64,000 bases of DNA, from positions 2,852,001-2,916,000 of the forward strand of contig NZ_CP080412.1 of assembly GCF_019457635.1 (NCBI RefSeq). The letters are read 5' to 3'. Position 1 is the stretch's first letter, and each line of letters begins with the position of its first letter. Below, piece after piece: positions 17,796 to 27,956 of the stretch. A model generated the notes under the pieces. That model saw only the letters and a list, made by a program, of their open reading frames with translations, was not told the DNA's origin and searched no databases. The position numbers and the translations under genes are program-made. Origin of the DNA: Shewanella mangrovisoli. Lineage in GTDB: Bacteria; Pseudomonadota; Gammaproteobacteria; Enterobacterales; Shewanellaceae.

Positions 17796-18074
17796 AATTG
17801 TATCCTCCAATGGCGATTGACAGTGGAAATTCTTGTCAGGGTGACTTCCATCTCGCAACCAATGTAAATAGCACGACTCGATTTAACTTAGCTAAGGATT
17901 GAGCAATAAGCAACCCAATCTTATGCAAAGTAACTTTATCAATATACCGAGGGGTAAAATGTGCGCTGCATCATGTAACCACATGCTTATATAAGAGTTT
18001 TACATTGCCACAACCTAAAAGTCACAACTAAAAACCTCCCTAGCCTAATCATCAGCAAAAGAAAAGCTCCAATA

Positions 18075-18101
18075 AAAAAGGAGACCCTAGGTCTCCTTTT
18101 T
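18075..18101 (-). terminator. Rho-independent terminator after htpX
   Basis: Stem AAAAAGGAGACC/GGTCTCCTTTTT around TA, about 20 bases after the htpX stop. The same stem sequence recurs after grxA (39436-39462). Confidence 0.8.
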
Positions 18102-18119
18102 GTGAATTTTTGAACTCGA

Positions 18120-18983
18120 TTAACGAGTTTGTAAGGCGGCGATACGCTTCTCTAATGGCGGGTGGCTCATCATCAGCTCAGCCATTGAACGCTTACCGTT
18201 AATACCAAAGGCTGACATTTGCGCTGGCATTGCCGAGCTTTCAGGGCCTTGGCGTAAACGCTCGAGCGCTGCAATCATCTTATGTTTGCCCGCTAAACGC
18301 GCCGCACCTTCGTCTGCACGGTATTCACGGATACGTGAGAAGTAAGCCACGATGATCGAGGCCAAGATACCAAACAGCATATCGAGGACAAATACCACAG
18401 CCATATAGGCGAACATGCCTAAACCTTCGCCTTCTTCATCGTTGCTCGAGACGAAGTTGTTGATAATACCTGCAACAACACGTGCCGCGAAGATAACAAA
18501 GGTGTTCACCACGCCTTGAATTAAGGTCAAGGTCACCATGTCGCCGTTAGCAACGTGGCTCACTTCGTGGGCGAGTACGCCTTCAACTTCGTCTTGGCTC
18601 ATGCCATACAATAGACCAGTACTCACGGCAACTAATGAGTTGTCTTTGCTTGGGCCTGTGGCGAAGGCATTCATCTCTGGCGATTGGTAAATTGCCACTT
18701 CTGGCATTTTAATCCCAGCTTGCTGCGCTTGGCGGGCAACAGTGTCTAATAACCAACGCTCTGTGCTATCACGGGGAGTAGTGATCACTTCACAGCCCAT
18801 GGTCTTTTTCGCCATCCATTTTGAAATGGCTAAGCTGATGAAGGCTCCGCCGAATCCAAAAATCGCAGCGAACACAAGCAGTCCACCCATAGTCGACGTA
18901 TTCACGCCCAGAATAGACATCACAATTGAGGCTACCAGCAACACGGCTAGGTTAGTCGCAATTAATAAAAAAATACGCTTCAT
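18120..18983 (-). CDS. htpX: Membrane zinc metalloprotease HtpX
   Basis: A 287-residue inner-membrane protease of family M48B which helps FtsH clear misfolded membrane proteins. Two N-terminal hydrophobic segments ([37 protein letters not shown]) precede the cytosolic zinc site [13 protein letters not shown] (HExxH) and two further segments around [15 protein letters not shown] and [31 protein letters not shown] supplies the distal Glu ligand. ATG 18983 has AGGAG 5 bases upstream; the frame extends 10 codons further without support. Single gene. Confidence 0.95.
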   Translation of the reverse strand: MKRIFLLIATNLAVLLVASIVMSILGVNTSTMGGLLVFAAIFGFGGAFISLAISKWMAKKTMGCEVITTPRDSTERWLLDTVARQAQQAGIKMPEVAIYQSPEMNAFATGPSKDNSLVAVSTGLLYGMSQDEVEGVLAHEVSHVANGDMVTLTLIQGVVNTFVIFAARVVAGIINNFVSSNDEEGEGLGMFAYMAVVFVLDMLFGILASIIVAYFSRIREYRADEGAARLAGKHKMIAALERLRQGPESSAMPAQMSAFGINGKRSMAELMMSHPPLEKRIAALQTR

Positions 18984-19031
18984 TTCAGCTCCTTTACGGC
19001 AAACATATGCCATTTAACTTTGCTCAAAGAC

Positions 19032-19059
19032 ATAATATGTCCAATTAATCGAAATTCAA
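19032..19059 (-). promoter_or_regulatory. Probable htpX promoter
   Basis: On the minus strand TTGAAT and TATTAT are spaced by 16 bases, about 50 bases before the htpX ATG. The -35 lies in CCCTTGAATTT, which also resembles a heat-shock sigma32 -35; the matching -10 is poor, so a housekeeping promoter is the safer call. Confidence 0.5.
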
Positions 19060-19270
19060 GGGGTAAAGATAAGAGTTTTTCTACTCGCTAATTTTTCTCT
19101 CAATTTAGACATTGCCTTTCATGGCTCGTGAGTCTAGGGACAATGTATTAATCCAAACTTAAATCTAGGCTCTGTCAGCGTTACAGCCAAATTCATGTGT
19201 GTTTATCTATGTTTATCGCGATTAAACTTTGTTAACATGCCAGCACATTCCGAGATTTCAGGATAAAAAA

Positions 19271-19981
19271 ATGACAATCAATGCCCTACTGCTGAGCAGC
19301 TCTCGCGTCGGTGATACGCCTTACCTTTCCCATGCAATTCCCTTTATCAAGCCGCTCACCGCTAACGCCCAGAAATGGATTTTTATTCCTTATGCTGGTG
19401 TCAGCATGAGTTATGACACGTATTTGGCCTCAGTCGTCGCAGGCTTAAGTGAACTCAAGCTCGATATCAGCGGCATTCACCAGCATCCGGATCCGCGCCA
19501 AGCGATTAAAGATGCCGACGGCATTTTGATCGGTGGCGGCAATACCTTCCATTTACTGCACGAGCTCTATAAGTATGATTTAGTGCATCTTATCCGTGAA
19601 GAAGTGCAGAATGGTAAACCCTATATTGGTTGGAGCGCGGGCTCTAACGTCTCCGGATTGAGTATTCGCACCACCAACGATATGCCGATTATCGAGCCAC
19701 CTTCATTTACCGCGTTAAATATAGTGCCGTTTCAGTTAAATCCACATTATTCGAATTATCGCGCTCCGGGACATAACGGCGAAACCCGCGCCCAACGTTT
19801 GCTCGAATTTACTCGCGTCGATCCCATCACGCCGGTTGTGGGTATTGTCGAAGGCAGCGCACTTTGGCGTCAGGGAGACACCTTATCTCTGCTAGGTGAC
19901 AATCCTGCCTATTTATTCTGTGGTGAGCAGCAAGAAATCCCGATCCCTGTCGGCAGCGATTTATCCCATTTGCTGAAATAA
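19271..19981 (+). CDS. pepE: Dipeptidase E (alpha-aspartyl dipeptidase)
   Basis: A 236-residue serine peptidase of family S51 that hydrolyses Asp-X dipeptides. The nucleophile motif GWSAGSNV and the preceding [20 protein letters not shown] strand-loop are intact, and the start [16 protein letters not shown] matches PepE. It is cytosolic. ATG 19271 has AGGA 9 bases upstream; the upstream in-frame ATG gives no conserved residues. Single gene. Confidence 0.9.
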   Translation: MTINALLLSSSRVGDTPYLSHAIPFIKPLTANAQKWIFIPYAGVSMSYDTYLASVVAGLSELKLDISGIHQHPDPRQAIKDADGILIGGGNTFHLLHELYKYDLVHLIREEVQNGKPYIGWSAGSNVSGLSIRTTNDMPIIEPPSFTALNIVPFQLNPHYSNYRAPGHNGETRAQRLLEFTRVDPITPVVGIVEGSALWRQGDTLSLLGDNPAYLFCGEQQEIPIPVGSDLSHLLK

Positions 19982-20389
19982 GATCTATGCGGCGGCATTG
20001 CCTAAGCGGATCTGCTACTATCGGCCACCGAGCATGAGTGTGTCATCAAGCTGGCTGGCCGATAACATGCCGCAAAGTGTCGTATACAGAGGCAAGGATA
20101 CCGCGCACGGTGAGGACGGAAATCAACAATATCCCAAGTGATAACACCAGCCAGCAAGTGTTTTAACCGATAAGGCAAACACTTATTCCGCGGGAGAAAA
20201 GACTTGCACCACTTAAGTAACTGCTCTAATTTCGTTGTCGAACACTTTGATAAACAAGATTAAATTATTATTCACCCCTGAGCACTTCCCGTACAAAAGC
20301 ATTCTAAGTTATTTATAAATCGGGAGTTTTGGGCAAGTCATTAAGTGCGAGTCTCTCGCCTTAGCCCATTAAAGTGAGGAGTTTCTATT
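19982..20389 (+). other. Gene-free spacer with predicted RNA-like pairings
   Basis: About 400 bases between pepE and opgG without a gene. It carries three matched stems: TATCGGCCA (20019-20027) with TGGCCGATA (20056-20064); CTGGCTGG (20051-20058) with CCAGCCAG (20147-20154); and AAGTGTTT (20156-20163) with AAACACTT (20177-20184). The first two share bases, so they exclude each other. No riboswitch family I know fits. An RNA leader or small RNA is possible; so is chance. Confidence 0.4.
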
Positions 20390-21970
20390 TTGCGACTGCA
20401 TTCAACATTCAATCATTTCACCCCTATCTCGCGCCCAAAAGCGGCCAAGTCGAGGTTTTTTCTCGGTTCGTTACTCGCCTGTACACTCGGCATCAGCAGT
20501 TTTACCGCCTATGGCGCCGATGCAGCTCAAGAGAAAAAAGCTAAGATGTTCTCCCATGACACTGTGGTTGAACTTGCCCAGCAACTGGCTCAAAAACCGT
20601 TTAAGGAAGCGAGAAAAGCCCCCAAGGAGCTAATCGATCTTGATTACGCCACCTATGGCAAAATCAATTATCAAGAAAACGCCGCGATTTGGGGCGGAAC
20701 TCCCACTAAGTTTTCGGTACAACTGTTTGCCCCCGGCTTTTTATACAAAAACCTAGTCGATATCGATGTGGTTGAAAACAGCCATGCATTTCCTATCGAA
20801 TTAACCGAATCCTCCTTTAGTGTGCCGAACGATACCATAGAGAAATTACTGACTCAGGTTGGCCAATACGCTGGCGTGCGCCTGCACTACCCCATCAATG
20901 ATGATGAGGTAAAAGATGAGTTCATCATGTTCCAAGGCGCAAGCTATTTTAGAGCGCTGTCCAAAGGGCAAACCTATGGTTTATCGAACCGCGGATTAGC
21001 TATCGATGTCGCTCAACCTAAAGGTGAGGAATACCCATTATTCAAGCGTTTTTGGGTAGAGCGTCCGTCTAAGTATCAAACGGCGATTGTGGTGCACGCA
21101 TTGTTAGATAGCCAGAGTGTTACTGGTGCCTATCGCTTCGGCATTTACCCTGGCGCGCCAACGCGGGTCGAGGTAGATGTGACTCTGTTCCCCCGCCGTG
21201 ATATTACCCATGTAGGGATTGCACCACTGACCTCAATGTTTCTCTATGGTGGTTTAGATACGCCGGATAAGCCAGATTATCGCCCTGCGGTGCATAACTC
21301 TGAAGGATTACAAATTGATCGCGGTAACGGTGAGCGTTTATGGCGCCCGCTTAATAACCCAAATAAATTGCAGATCAGTGCCTTTGGCGATGAAGATATT
21401 AAGGGTTTTGGTTTAATCCAACGCCATCGTAACTTCGATTACTATCAAGATCTGACTGCAAACTATCAGCAGCGCCCTTCCGCTTGGATTGAGCCGCTTA
21501 ACGATTGGGGTAAGGGTCAGCTAGTGCTACTGGAGATCCCATCGAGCGCCGAAACTAACGACAATATAGTCGCTTACTGGGAGCCTCAGGGCGGATTGAA
21601 GCAAGGTGAACCCTATCGTTACTCCTATCGCATCACGGCGTCTAACGATAGCCCCAGTGCTAACACTAAGGCACGAGTGGTTCGCAGCTCAAAAGGACAA
21701 AAGCAAGCCAAAGGTAAAGAGTTGCTTATCGATTACAGCAATATCAAACCACAAGATATTGAGAACATTGTGATTGATGCCAGTATCAGCAAGGGCAAAA
21801 TTCTATCATCTCGTATCGTCGCTCATCCAGATATCAATGGTGCCCGCGTATTTGTGACCTTCGAGCCCGAAAGCACCAATGTGGCAGAACTGCGCATCCA
21901 ATTGCGTAAAGATGAAAAACCTGTTGCTGCCACTTGGCTGTATCGCTGGAACAGTGACGATTGGCCCTAG
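20390..21970 (+). CDS. Periplasmic glucan biosynthesis protein, OpgG/OpgD family
   Basis: A 526-residue periplasmic protein of the MdoG family, needed for osmoregulated periplasmic glucan synthesis or branching. A signal peptide ends about residue 43 (FTAYG-ADA), followed by the family blocks LIDLDYATYGKINYQ, FYLYGG-like MFLYGGLDTPDKPDYRP, HNSEGLQIDRGNGE and WRPLNNP. The start is TTG at 20390, placed by GAGGAG 8 bases upstream; no ATG exists before residue 50. No opgH glucosyltransferase follows, so this copy stands alone and resembles OpgD in context; the N-terminus lacks a clear twin-Arg motif. Confidence 0.8.
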   Translation: MRLHSTFNHFTPISRPKAAKSRFFLGSLLACTLGISSFTAYGADAAQEKKAKMFSHDTVVELAQQLAQKPFKEARKAPKELIDLDYATYGKINYQENAAIWGGTPTKFSVQLFAPGFLYKNLVDIDVVENSHAFPIELTESSFSVPNDTIEKLLTQVGQYAGVRLHYPINDDEVKDEFIMFQGASYFRALSKGQTYGLSNRGLAIDVAQPKGEEYPLFKRFWVERPSKYQTAIVVHALLDSQSVTGAYRFGIYPGAPTRVEVDVTLFPRRDITHVGIAPLTSMFLYGGLDTPDKPDYRPAVHNSEGLQIDRGNGERLWRPLNNPNKLQISAFGDEDIKGFGLIQRHRNFDYYQDLTANYQQRPSAWIEPLNDWGKGQLVLLEIPSSAETNDNIVAYWEPQGGLKQGEPYRYSYRITASNDSPSANTKARVVRSSKGQKQAKGKELLIDYSNIKPQDIENIVIDASISKGKILSSRIVAHPDINGARVFVTFEPESTNVAELRIQLRKDEKPVAATWLYRWNSDDWP

Positions 21971-22000
21971 GCAAATAAGCTAGCTATCCGTTACACCATA

Positions 22001-22026
22001 AAAACGCCGAACTTACGGCGTTTTTT
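22001..22026 (+). terminator. Rho-independent terminator after opgG
   Basis: Stem AACGCCG/CGGCGTT with a six-base loop followed by a run of T, 30 bases after the stop codon. Confidence 0.85.
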
Positions 22027-22388
22027 ATTGCGCTTGGTTCTACACTAACGAATGTTCAGATCTAACTCGATTATATTCTCAGCAAGTCGTGACAACATCA
22101 TAACTCTTTAGCTATTCAGCTTCTTAATTTACAGGATAACTTGGGCAGGATAACGTCTTCGGAATATCTAGGATTATTTCTATCTAACAAAAATAGGGAA
22201 CTTCAGTTCCAATTTTCGGCCCTATTTAGCGCGCCCATAAGATTTACTCCCCTACTCCACAGCGGTATATTACCCCTTCACAGCAACTGAATATTTGCTA
22301 TATACACTTATTTACAAGATATCCATCTACTGCAATTACCATATTCAGTGTTAGTTATATTTCGCATCATGAATATGTCAGAGAAAAA

Positions 22389-22538
22389 ATGAAGTTACCT
22401 ACATTAAATGCTGCGTACTTTCGTAAGCCAACGACAATATTGTTAATGATAAGTATCTTACTTGCCATATATTCACTACCAATGATTGGACGAGTGTTTT
22501 GGCTTGCGTTGGTTTTACTCTGCTATACGCTGATTTAA
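22389..22538 (+). CDS. Candidate 49-residue membrane peptide
   Basis: An open frame of 49 codons in an otherwise empty 650-base spacer. After a polar start (KLPTLNAAYFRKPTT) it has two hydrophobic stretches, ILLMISILLAIYSLPMIG and VFWLALVLLCYTLI, typical of one or two transmembrane helices. The ribosome-binding site is weak (a purine-rich AGAGAAAAA directly before the ATG). The codons are compatible with a real gene but the surrounding DNA is AT-rich, so chance is possible. I do not recognise it. It may be a small membrane protein linked to the OMP gene downstream. Confidence 0.4.
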   Translation: MKLPTLNAAYFRKPTTILLMISILLAIYSLPMIGRVFWLALVLLCYTLI

Positions 22539-22637
22539 ATGCAAATAAAATGTTAATTCCGCAATTAACGTTAACATCTATATTAATCATCAGTGTAACT
22601 GTTGGTCGATAATACCCTGTTTCATCAACCCATCGAA

Positions 22638-22659
22638 TCTAGATAACTCATTATCTAGA
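22638..22659. promoter_or_regulatory. Perfect inverted repeat before the DUF3187 gene
   Basis: TCTAGATAA-CTCA-TTATCTAGA, a 9-bp perfect inverted repeat ending 14 bases before the ATG at 22674. It could be a 5'-UTR hairpin that hides the start region or an operator. Confidence 0.5.
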
Positions 22660-22673
22660 CGGATATTTAAGCT

Positions 22674-23642
22674 ATGCCGTTTTCAAACCTTAAACCAGCC
22701 TTTGCGCTTTCTTTGCTGTTTGTCCCGAATGCCTTTGCTACTGCCGTCGATTTTAGTGACTACGGTCCTTTACGCACCTACGCACAATCACCGACCCAAG
22801 CTGGCAGTTTAACACCGATGCTTAGATCTGGGTTTTCGTTACCTGAAGGTCAAAAAGAGCTGCACTTATCTGCAAGTGCGGCCAGTGTTTGGGCTGAAAC
22901 CGATGATTATTTTGCCGATTACTACCACAACACCCTCGAAGGTGGGCTGACTTGGCAAATCAATGACAAATGGATGATAGACACAAGTTATCACTGGCGC
23001 TTTAGCGGCGATAATCACTTAGACTCGGTAACTATGTGGTTCCATGATGCTTTTGGTTTTAGCCAAAATGGTCGTGAAGATACGGCAAAACACCAAAACC
23101 AAATATTTTCTAAAGATGGTGTGAACCAACAAGATATTTCGGGTGAGACACTCAATAATGCCATTATGCTTTATGTTGGTTATCAATTATTTGAGAACCA
23201 ACATCAGGGTTTATCCTTAGGTGGGAGCATATATTATAACAATGTGGACTCGGGTCCCTTTGAAAATGAAGCCTTTGAACAAGCGTTGCAGTTAAATTAC
23301 AGCTTCCGTTACGAGAAACATCATTTTCATTCTAGCGCCGCCGTCAGTTTCAGGCAGGGAAATGAAGTGCTCTCGGGGATCCGCTACGATAATCATGCCT
23401 ATTCAGTCAATCTCGGCTATGAATATATCACGGGTCGCCATGGCTGGTTAATTGAGTTACATCATTACCAAGGTTTATTAGAAACAGAAAATGATTTCGC
23501 TAAGGCGTCAAATGAAATATTACTCGGCTACCGTTATTACTTAGACACAAGTGCAATTGAGTTTTCCGTCGTTGAAAATTATTTCAATATGGATAACAGC
23601 ACTGACATAGCCTTTAATATTGGCTACCGAGTTAAGTTTTAG
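22674..23642 (+). CDS. DUF3187 family outer-membrane protein
   Basis: A 322-residue protein with a signal peptide (cleaved near NAFA, about residue 22) and a beta-barrel-like pattern of alternating aromatic and polar strands (ELHLSASAASVWAE, WMIDTSYHWRFSGDN), ending with a C-terminal aromatic Phe (FNIGYRVKF), the usual BAM recognition end. It fits the DUF3187 family, known in Shewanella and Vibrio and of unknown function. A barrel in the outer membrane is inferred. Start ATG 22674 has only a weak GGA upstream, which may be significant given the hairpin just before it. Confidence 0.75.
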   Translation: MPFSNLKPAFALSLLFVPNAFATAVDFSDYGPLRTYAQSPTQAGSLTPMLRSGFSLPEGQKELHLSASAASVWAETDDYFADYYHNTLEGGLTWQINDKWMIDTSYHWRFSGDNHLDSVTMWFHDAFGFSQNGREDTAKHQNQIFSKDGVNQQDISGETLNNAIMLYVGYQLFENQHQGLSLGGSIYYNNVDSGPFENEAFEQALQLNYSFRYEKHHFHSSAAVSFRQGNEVLSGIRYDNHAYSVNLGYEYITGRHGWLIELHHYQGLLETENDFAKASNEILLGYRYYLDTSAIEFSVVENYFNMDNSTDIAFNIGYRVKF

Positions 23643-23663
23643 TCACAATAAATTAAACACTCA

Positions 23664-23699
23664 ATAACAAAAGAGGCTGTATTGCCTCTTTTTTTGTTA
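23664..23699. terminator. Bidirectional Rho-independent terminator
   Basis: Stem GAGGC/GCCTC embedded in complementary AACAAAA and TTTTTTTGTT flanks, between the convergent DUF3187 gene and bioD. Confidence 0.75.
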
Positions 23700-23726
23700 T
23701 ATCACACGTATTTTTTGAATAGGTTA

Positions 23727-24419
23727 TTACATCAACAAAGCCTGGATATCGATAAAATGGGCGGCATGTTCTGCATCAGCCTGTTTAAGATGCGGAATAC
23801 AACCAAGGAAAGGCGATGTCATCATCTCTTTAAGCGATGCTAAGTTTTCATCAAACACGCTCATATTGGGATCGACACAATTTGCCACCCAACCCGCCAC
23901 GGTTAAGCCATCAGCTATAATCGCCTCTTGGGTTAATAACGCATGATTTAAGCAGCCCAGTTTCATTCCCACAACCAAGATCACTGGCAAATTAATTTGC
24001 TGCACTAATTCCGATAAATAACGCCCGTCCCCTAAGGGCAAACGCCAGCCTCCAGCGCCTTCTATCAAGCAAAAATCAGCCTGCGCAAAGGCTTGCCTAT
24101 CTAACTTTGCCAAAATCGCCTCGGGGGATAAATTAACCCCAAGCTGTTTTGCGGCAATATGCGGTGCGATGGCGGGTTCAAAGCTTATCGGATTGACCTG
24201 CTCATAGCGAAGCTTTAAAGATGAGGCCGACATCAGTTTTAACGCATCACTGTTGCGTAAGCCCTGCGCTGTGATTTCACATCCCGAGGCCACAGGTTTG
24301 ACCCCAAGGCTTAAGTTTACAGCGCCTATGCGAGCAGCTTCACGATTGAATGCGGTTAACAGCGCCGTCGACACTAAGGTTTTACCACTATCGGTATCTG
24401 TACCTGTTACAAAAAACAT
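23727..24419 (-). CDS. bioD: Dethiobiotin synthetase
   Basis: A 230-residue ATP-dependent carboxylase closing the ureido ring of 7,8-diaminopelargonate to dethiobiotin. The P-loop GTDTDSGKT is at residues 6-14, followed by VKPVASGCE and IEGAGGWRLPL in the nucleotide/substrate region. Last gene of the bioBFCD set; its start lies 55 bases after bioC. Confidence 0.95.
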   Translation of the reverse strand: MFFVTGTDTDSGKTLVSTALLTAFNREAARIGAVNLSLGVKPVASGCEITAQGLRNSDALKLMSASSLKLRYEQVNPISFEPAIAPHIAAKQLGVNLSPEAILAKLDRQAFAQADFCLIEGAGGWRLPLGDGRYLSELVQQINLPVILVVGMKLGCLNHALLTQEAIIADGLTVAGWVANCVDPNMSVFDENLASLKEMMTSPFLGCIPHLKQADAEHAAHFIDIQALLM

Positions 24420-24474
24420 GCGTTTTCCTTCTTAATCCATGGTCAATCACGCGCTCAAAGCTAAACGACGAGCC

Positions 24475-25302
24475 TTACCCCCTATCGCCTTGGCGACGCA
24501 CACGAAATTGGGCGATTTGATAGGTTAAAGGCAGGCCCTGAGCCTCACGGAATAGTTCTGCGCGTTGTTGCAATGCCAGCCAATCGCGGCGGCCACGCAA
24601 TTTGCCTAAGTGAGCATCGGCATCTGAAGAGTTTTCGGTCTGTATGTACGATTGCACCGATGCGCCCACGCCCTTAATGGAATAGAGCAAGGTTTTCAGA
24701 TCTTGAAAATAGACGGTCATTGGTACAAGTTGAACATCAAACAGCTGCCAATCTTTGGTATCAAAGGCGGCTTGTAAGCTTTCAAGGGATTGAAAACCGT
24801 TCACCCTCAAACCAAGATGGGATAACTGCGCCAGGCTGCCTTCGGCCACAATACTCAGGTGCGCTTCTCCACCGGGTTTTAAGACTCTGGCCATTTCACT
24901 GGTCGCAGCCGAAAAATCATGGCACCACTGCAGAGCCAAATTGGAGTAAATACTATCGATACTCCCATCGGCAAAGGGGAGTTGCTCGGCATTACCGCAC
25001 ACGCATTGGTGCCGAGGGAAAGACACTTGAAGTTGTTGCAGCATCCCTAGGGCGATATCGAGGGCATAAACCTTGATATCATCCCCCATTGCACGGTCGG
25101 CAAAATCGGTCCCCGGCCCCGCGCCAATATCAAGAATTGCGCCCATAGCAGCAAATCCCTGCAACAAACTCGCGCCGCTTAAACGCTGTAAACAGTTATG
25201 CTCTTGGTAGCGCTTGGCCGCAGCAGAAAACCGATCGGCAATATGCTCGACCTGACTGGCAGATGGATGGGAATTAACACTCACGCCAAGCGGCATAGAC
25301 AT
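24475..25302 (-). CDS. bioC: Malonyl-ACP O-methyltransferase BioC
   Basis: A 275-residue SAM-dependent methyltransferase that methylates the malonyl thioester so that fatty-acid synthase makes the pimeloyl chain. The start [18 protein letters not shown] is typical, and the SAM-binding motif [12 protein letters not shown] lies at about residues 57-68, then ALDIALGML and [11 protein letters not shown] 25302 is assumed; a GTG and a further ATG lie within two codons. Third gene of the operon. No bioH in this window, so the esterase partner is encoded elsewhere or replaced. Confidence 0.9.
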   Translation of the reverse strand: MSMPLGVSVNSHPSASQVEHIADRFSAAAKRYQEHNCLQRLSGASLLQGFAAMGAILDIGAGPGTDFADRAMGDDIKVYALDIALGMLQQLQVSFPRHQCVCGNAEQLPFADGSIDSIYSNLALQWCHDFSAATSEMARVLKPGGEAHLSIVAEGSLAQLSHLGLRVNGFQSLESLQAAFDTKDWQLFDVQLVPMTVYFQDLKTLLYSIKGVGASVQSYIQTENSSDADAHLGKLRGRRDWLALQQRAELFREAQGLPLTYQIAQFRVRRQGDRG

Positions 25303-25428
25303 CACAAATTATTCTCACTTTAACATCAAACTTTTACTTAGAATCTATTACGTTCAAGCTCTTCACTCTCAATACCCGAGCATTGAAGTGCCCTGCCATT
25401 CACCGGATGTTCTGAATCAAACGCTGGC

Positions 25429-26649
25429 TTACCGTTCAGGCCGCTCAGAAACCCTGGGCAATGCGCATTCCTTTAGCACAGTGGCAATTCCACTCACGCA
25501 GCGCCGTATTGCCGCCTCGCTATGGGATGCGCTTAAGGTAATGCGCAATCTTGCCGAGCCGACCGGCACTGTCGGTGGACGAATAGCTCCGACCCAAATG
25601 CCTAATACCTTTAGCTTTTCTGCCACCCGCAAGGTTTGCGTCGCATCACCAATAATCAAAGGTTGAATTGCCGTGTCACTTCCTAGGAGTGGAATGTCCG
25701 CATCTTGGCACAACTGCTTGAACAATAAGATATTGCGCTGCAATTTTTGCTTAAGCTCAGGATGGGCCTCAGTGTATTCAACAGCGGCCAAGGCAAGGGC
25801 CGCATTGGCGGGTGACAAGGCGGTGGAATAGATATATTCCCGTGCGTTGCTGACCAGAAATTCAATCAACTGCCGGCTCCCGAGGATCGCCGCGCCCTGA
25901 CAGCCTAACGCCTTACCAAAGGTCACTATTTGGATATCGATATTCTTGGAAGCAGGAGTAGACTCAGCTTGAGCACTCACAGCATCAACAACGCCAAAGC
26001 CATGGGCATCATCGACAATCAACCAAGCATTATGTGCCCGGCAAAGTGCGGATAACGCCGAAATCGGCGCGATATCACCATCCATGCTGAACACACTCTC
26101 TGTGATCAGGGCTGAAACGGTGTTTTTCGCTAATAGACGCTCGGCACTTTCGATGGAATTATGTAAAAAGCGCTTAAAATCCGCGCCGCTGTCGCGCAAT
26201 CCATCGATAATCGATGCATGGACCAGTTTATCGGCCAGTACCACATCCTGCTTATCGAACAAGGTTTTACACAAGGTAGTATTGGCACTAAACCCTGAGC
26301 TAAAAAGTAGTGCCGCCTCAAATCCCGTTATCTGGCACAGCTTAGTTTCTAGCGCCAAATGCGCCTCGCTGTAACCCGTCACCAGTGGTGATGCGCCGCT
26401 ACCCACGCCATATTGCTTAGCGCCAAGGTGCAGCGCCTCGACCAATGCGGGAGCACGGGATAGGCCTAAGTAATCATTACTGCTGAAGTTAAGATAGCGC
26501 TGATCCGCTAAGCCAAACTGAGGGCCATCCTCACTGAGTGCTGCCGCGCTCGACAATGCCTGACGCTGCCTAAGCAAACCTTGCTCGGCTAACGCCTGCT
26601 GACGGGCGAGGATTTTTGAACTCAGTTTTGAGGTGAGTGGTGAACTCAT
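25429..26649 (-). CDS. bioF: 8-amino-7-oxononanoate synthase
   Basis: A 406-residue PLP-dependent enzyme that condenses pimeloyl-ACP with alanine. Key parts are NDYLGLSRAPALVEA near residue 58, DDAHGFGV (Asp holding the PLP nitrogen), and VTFGKALGC carrying the PLP-binding Lys. It has a slightly long N-terminus (LSSKILARQQALAEQGL). Second gene after bioB, separated by about 220 bases with no gene. Confidence 0.95.
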   Translation of the reverse strand: MSSPLTSKLSSKILARQQALAEQGLLRQRQALSSAAALSEDGPQFGLADQRYLNFSSNDYLGLSRAPALVEALHLGAKQYGVGSGASPLVTGYSEAHLALETKLCQITGFEAALLFSSGFSANTTLCKTLFDKQDVVLADKLVHASIIDGLRDSGADFKRFLHNSIESAERLLAKNTVSALITESVFSMDGDIAPISALSALCRAHNAWLIVDDAHGFGVVDAVSAQAESTPASKNIDIQIVTFGKALGCQGAAILGSRQLIEFLVSNAREYIYSTALSPANAALALAAVEYTEAHPELKQKLQRNILLFKQLCQDADIPLLGSDTAIQPLIIGDATQTLRVAEKLKVLGIWVGAIRPPTVPVGSARLRITLSASHSEAAIRRCVSGIATVLKECALPRVSERPER

Positions 26650-26868
26650 TTTTTCTTACTCAACTTGTCTTGCTCAATTTTTCTTGCTGTGCATTTTACT
26701 TTGCTGGCTTACTCGGCGTCTTGACTGGTTTTTCGCGCAGTCTCGGCACAACGTCAGCTCAAATGCTCGCTGAGTCTCACCGCCCGCATCATCCTTTGGA
26801 ACCTGCGCTTCGCCCTTAACGAAACGCAAGTCCAACGTAGCAAATTTTACTGTGGCGATAAGCCTTAG

Positions 26869-27921
26869 TTACAGCGCCGCCGCATCGTAAAAAGGTGCCG
26901 AGGCTTTATCTTGGTGAGCCGCAGCTTTGGCTAATACCGCCTGTTCATCATCGATAGTCGCGGCAGCGCCCTGCTCAGGACGTAAGCCTAGACGACGGAA
27001 CAGGCCCATATCATCACTTTCTTCAGGGTTTGGCGTAGTCAGCAACTTGCAACCGTAGAAAATCGAGTTCGCGCCCGCAAAGAAACACATAGCCTGCAAC
27101 TCGTCAGTCATGTTTTCACGGCCCGCCGATAAACGTACGCGGGACTTAGGCATTAAAATACGCGCCACGGCGATGGTACGGACAAACTCCAGCGGATCTA
27201 AATCATCGAGTTTTTCGAAGGGGGTGCCCGCCACTTTGACCAACATGTTAATGGGCACAGAATCGGGATGCTGAGGCAAATTAGCCAGTTGTTGCAATAA
27301 GCCCGCTCGGTCTGTGGCCTTTTCACCCATGCCAACAATACCACCAGAGCAAACTTTCATGCCTGATGCACGCACGTGGCTTAAGGTATCTAAACGGTTT
27401 TGATAGGTACGGGTCGTGATCACATCGCCGTAATATTCAGGCGAGGTATCTAAATTGTGGTTGTAGTAATCAAGACCTGCATCGGCCAGCTCATTGGCTT
27501 GTTCGGCACTTAGCATACCTAAGGTCATACAGGTTTCCATGCCAAGGGCTTTGACCTCTTGCACCATTTGCTTGAGGTATGGCATGTCTTTATCTTTCGG
27601 GTTACGCCAAGCGGCGCCCATACAGAAACGTGAAGCGCCCGCGGCTTTAGCACTACGCGCCTCGGTCAATACGGTTTCCATCGCCAATAGGCGCTCTTTT
27701 TCAAGGCCAGTATCGTAACGCGCACTCTGCGGACAATATTTACAATCCTCAGGACAAGCACCAGTTTTGATCGACAGTAATCGGCTGATCTGCACTTCAT
27801 TAGGATCGTACACTTCACGGTGGATACTGTGTGCTTTAAATAATAAGTCATTCATCGGCAGCGCAAATAAGGCTTCGATTTCTTCCCGCTTCCAATCATG
27901 ACGAACTTGCAACTGCGACAT
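26869..27921 (-). CDS. bioB: Biotin synthase
   Basis: A 350-residue radical SAM enzyme that inserts sulfur into dethiobiotin. The cluster motif [11 protein letters not shown] (Cys-x3-Cys-x2-Cys) is at about residue 53, and the second-cluster residues lie in CMGAAWR, CMTLGML and RLSAGRENM. First gene of the minus-strand bio operon and divergent from bioA. Confidence 0.97.
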   Translation of the reverse strand: MSQLQVRHDWKREEIEALFALPMNDLLFKAHSIHREVYDPNEVQISRLLSIKTGACPEDCKYCPQSARYDTGLEKERLLAMETVLTEARSAKAAGASRFCMGAAWRNPKDKDMPYLKQMVQEVKALGMETCMTLGMLSAEQANELADAGLDYYNHNLDTSPEYYGDVITTRTYQNRLDTLSHVRASGMKVCSGGIVGMGEKATDRAGLLQQLANLPQHPDSVPINMLVKVAGTPFEKLDDLDPLEFVRTIAVARILMPKSRVRLSAGRENMTDELQAMCFFAGANSIFYGCKLLTTPNPEESDDMGLFRRLGLRPEQGAAATIDDEQAVLAKAAAHQDKASAPFYDAAAL

Positions 27922-27956
27922 TGAACACCCTTTTATTTTTGTATTTTACCTTGGCT

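Noticed and set aside
17960..17975. Crp-like TGTGC-N6-TCATG upstream of cctA
   Set aside because: Only about 7 of 10 core bases agree and it lies about 165 bases from the start; too weak to list as a site, though cctA is expected to be anaerobically regulated.
22399..22590. 63-codon minus-strand frame
   Set aside because: It is antisense to the candidate plus-strand small membrane protein and has no recognisable sequence or start signal.
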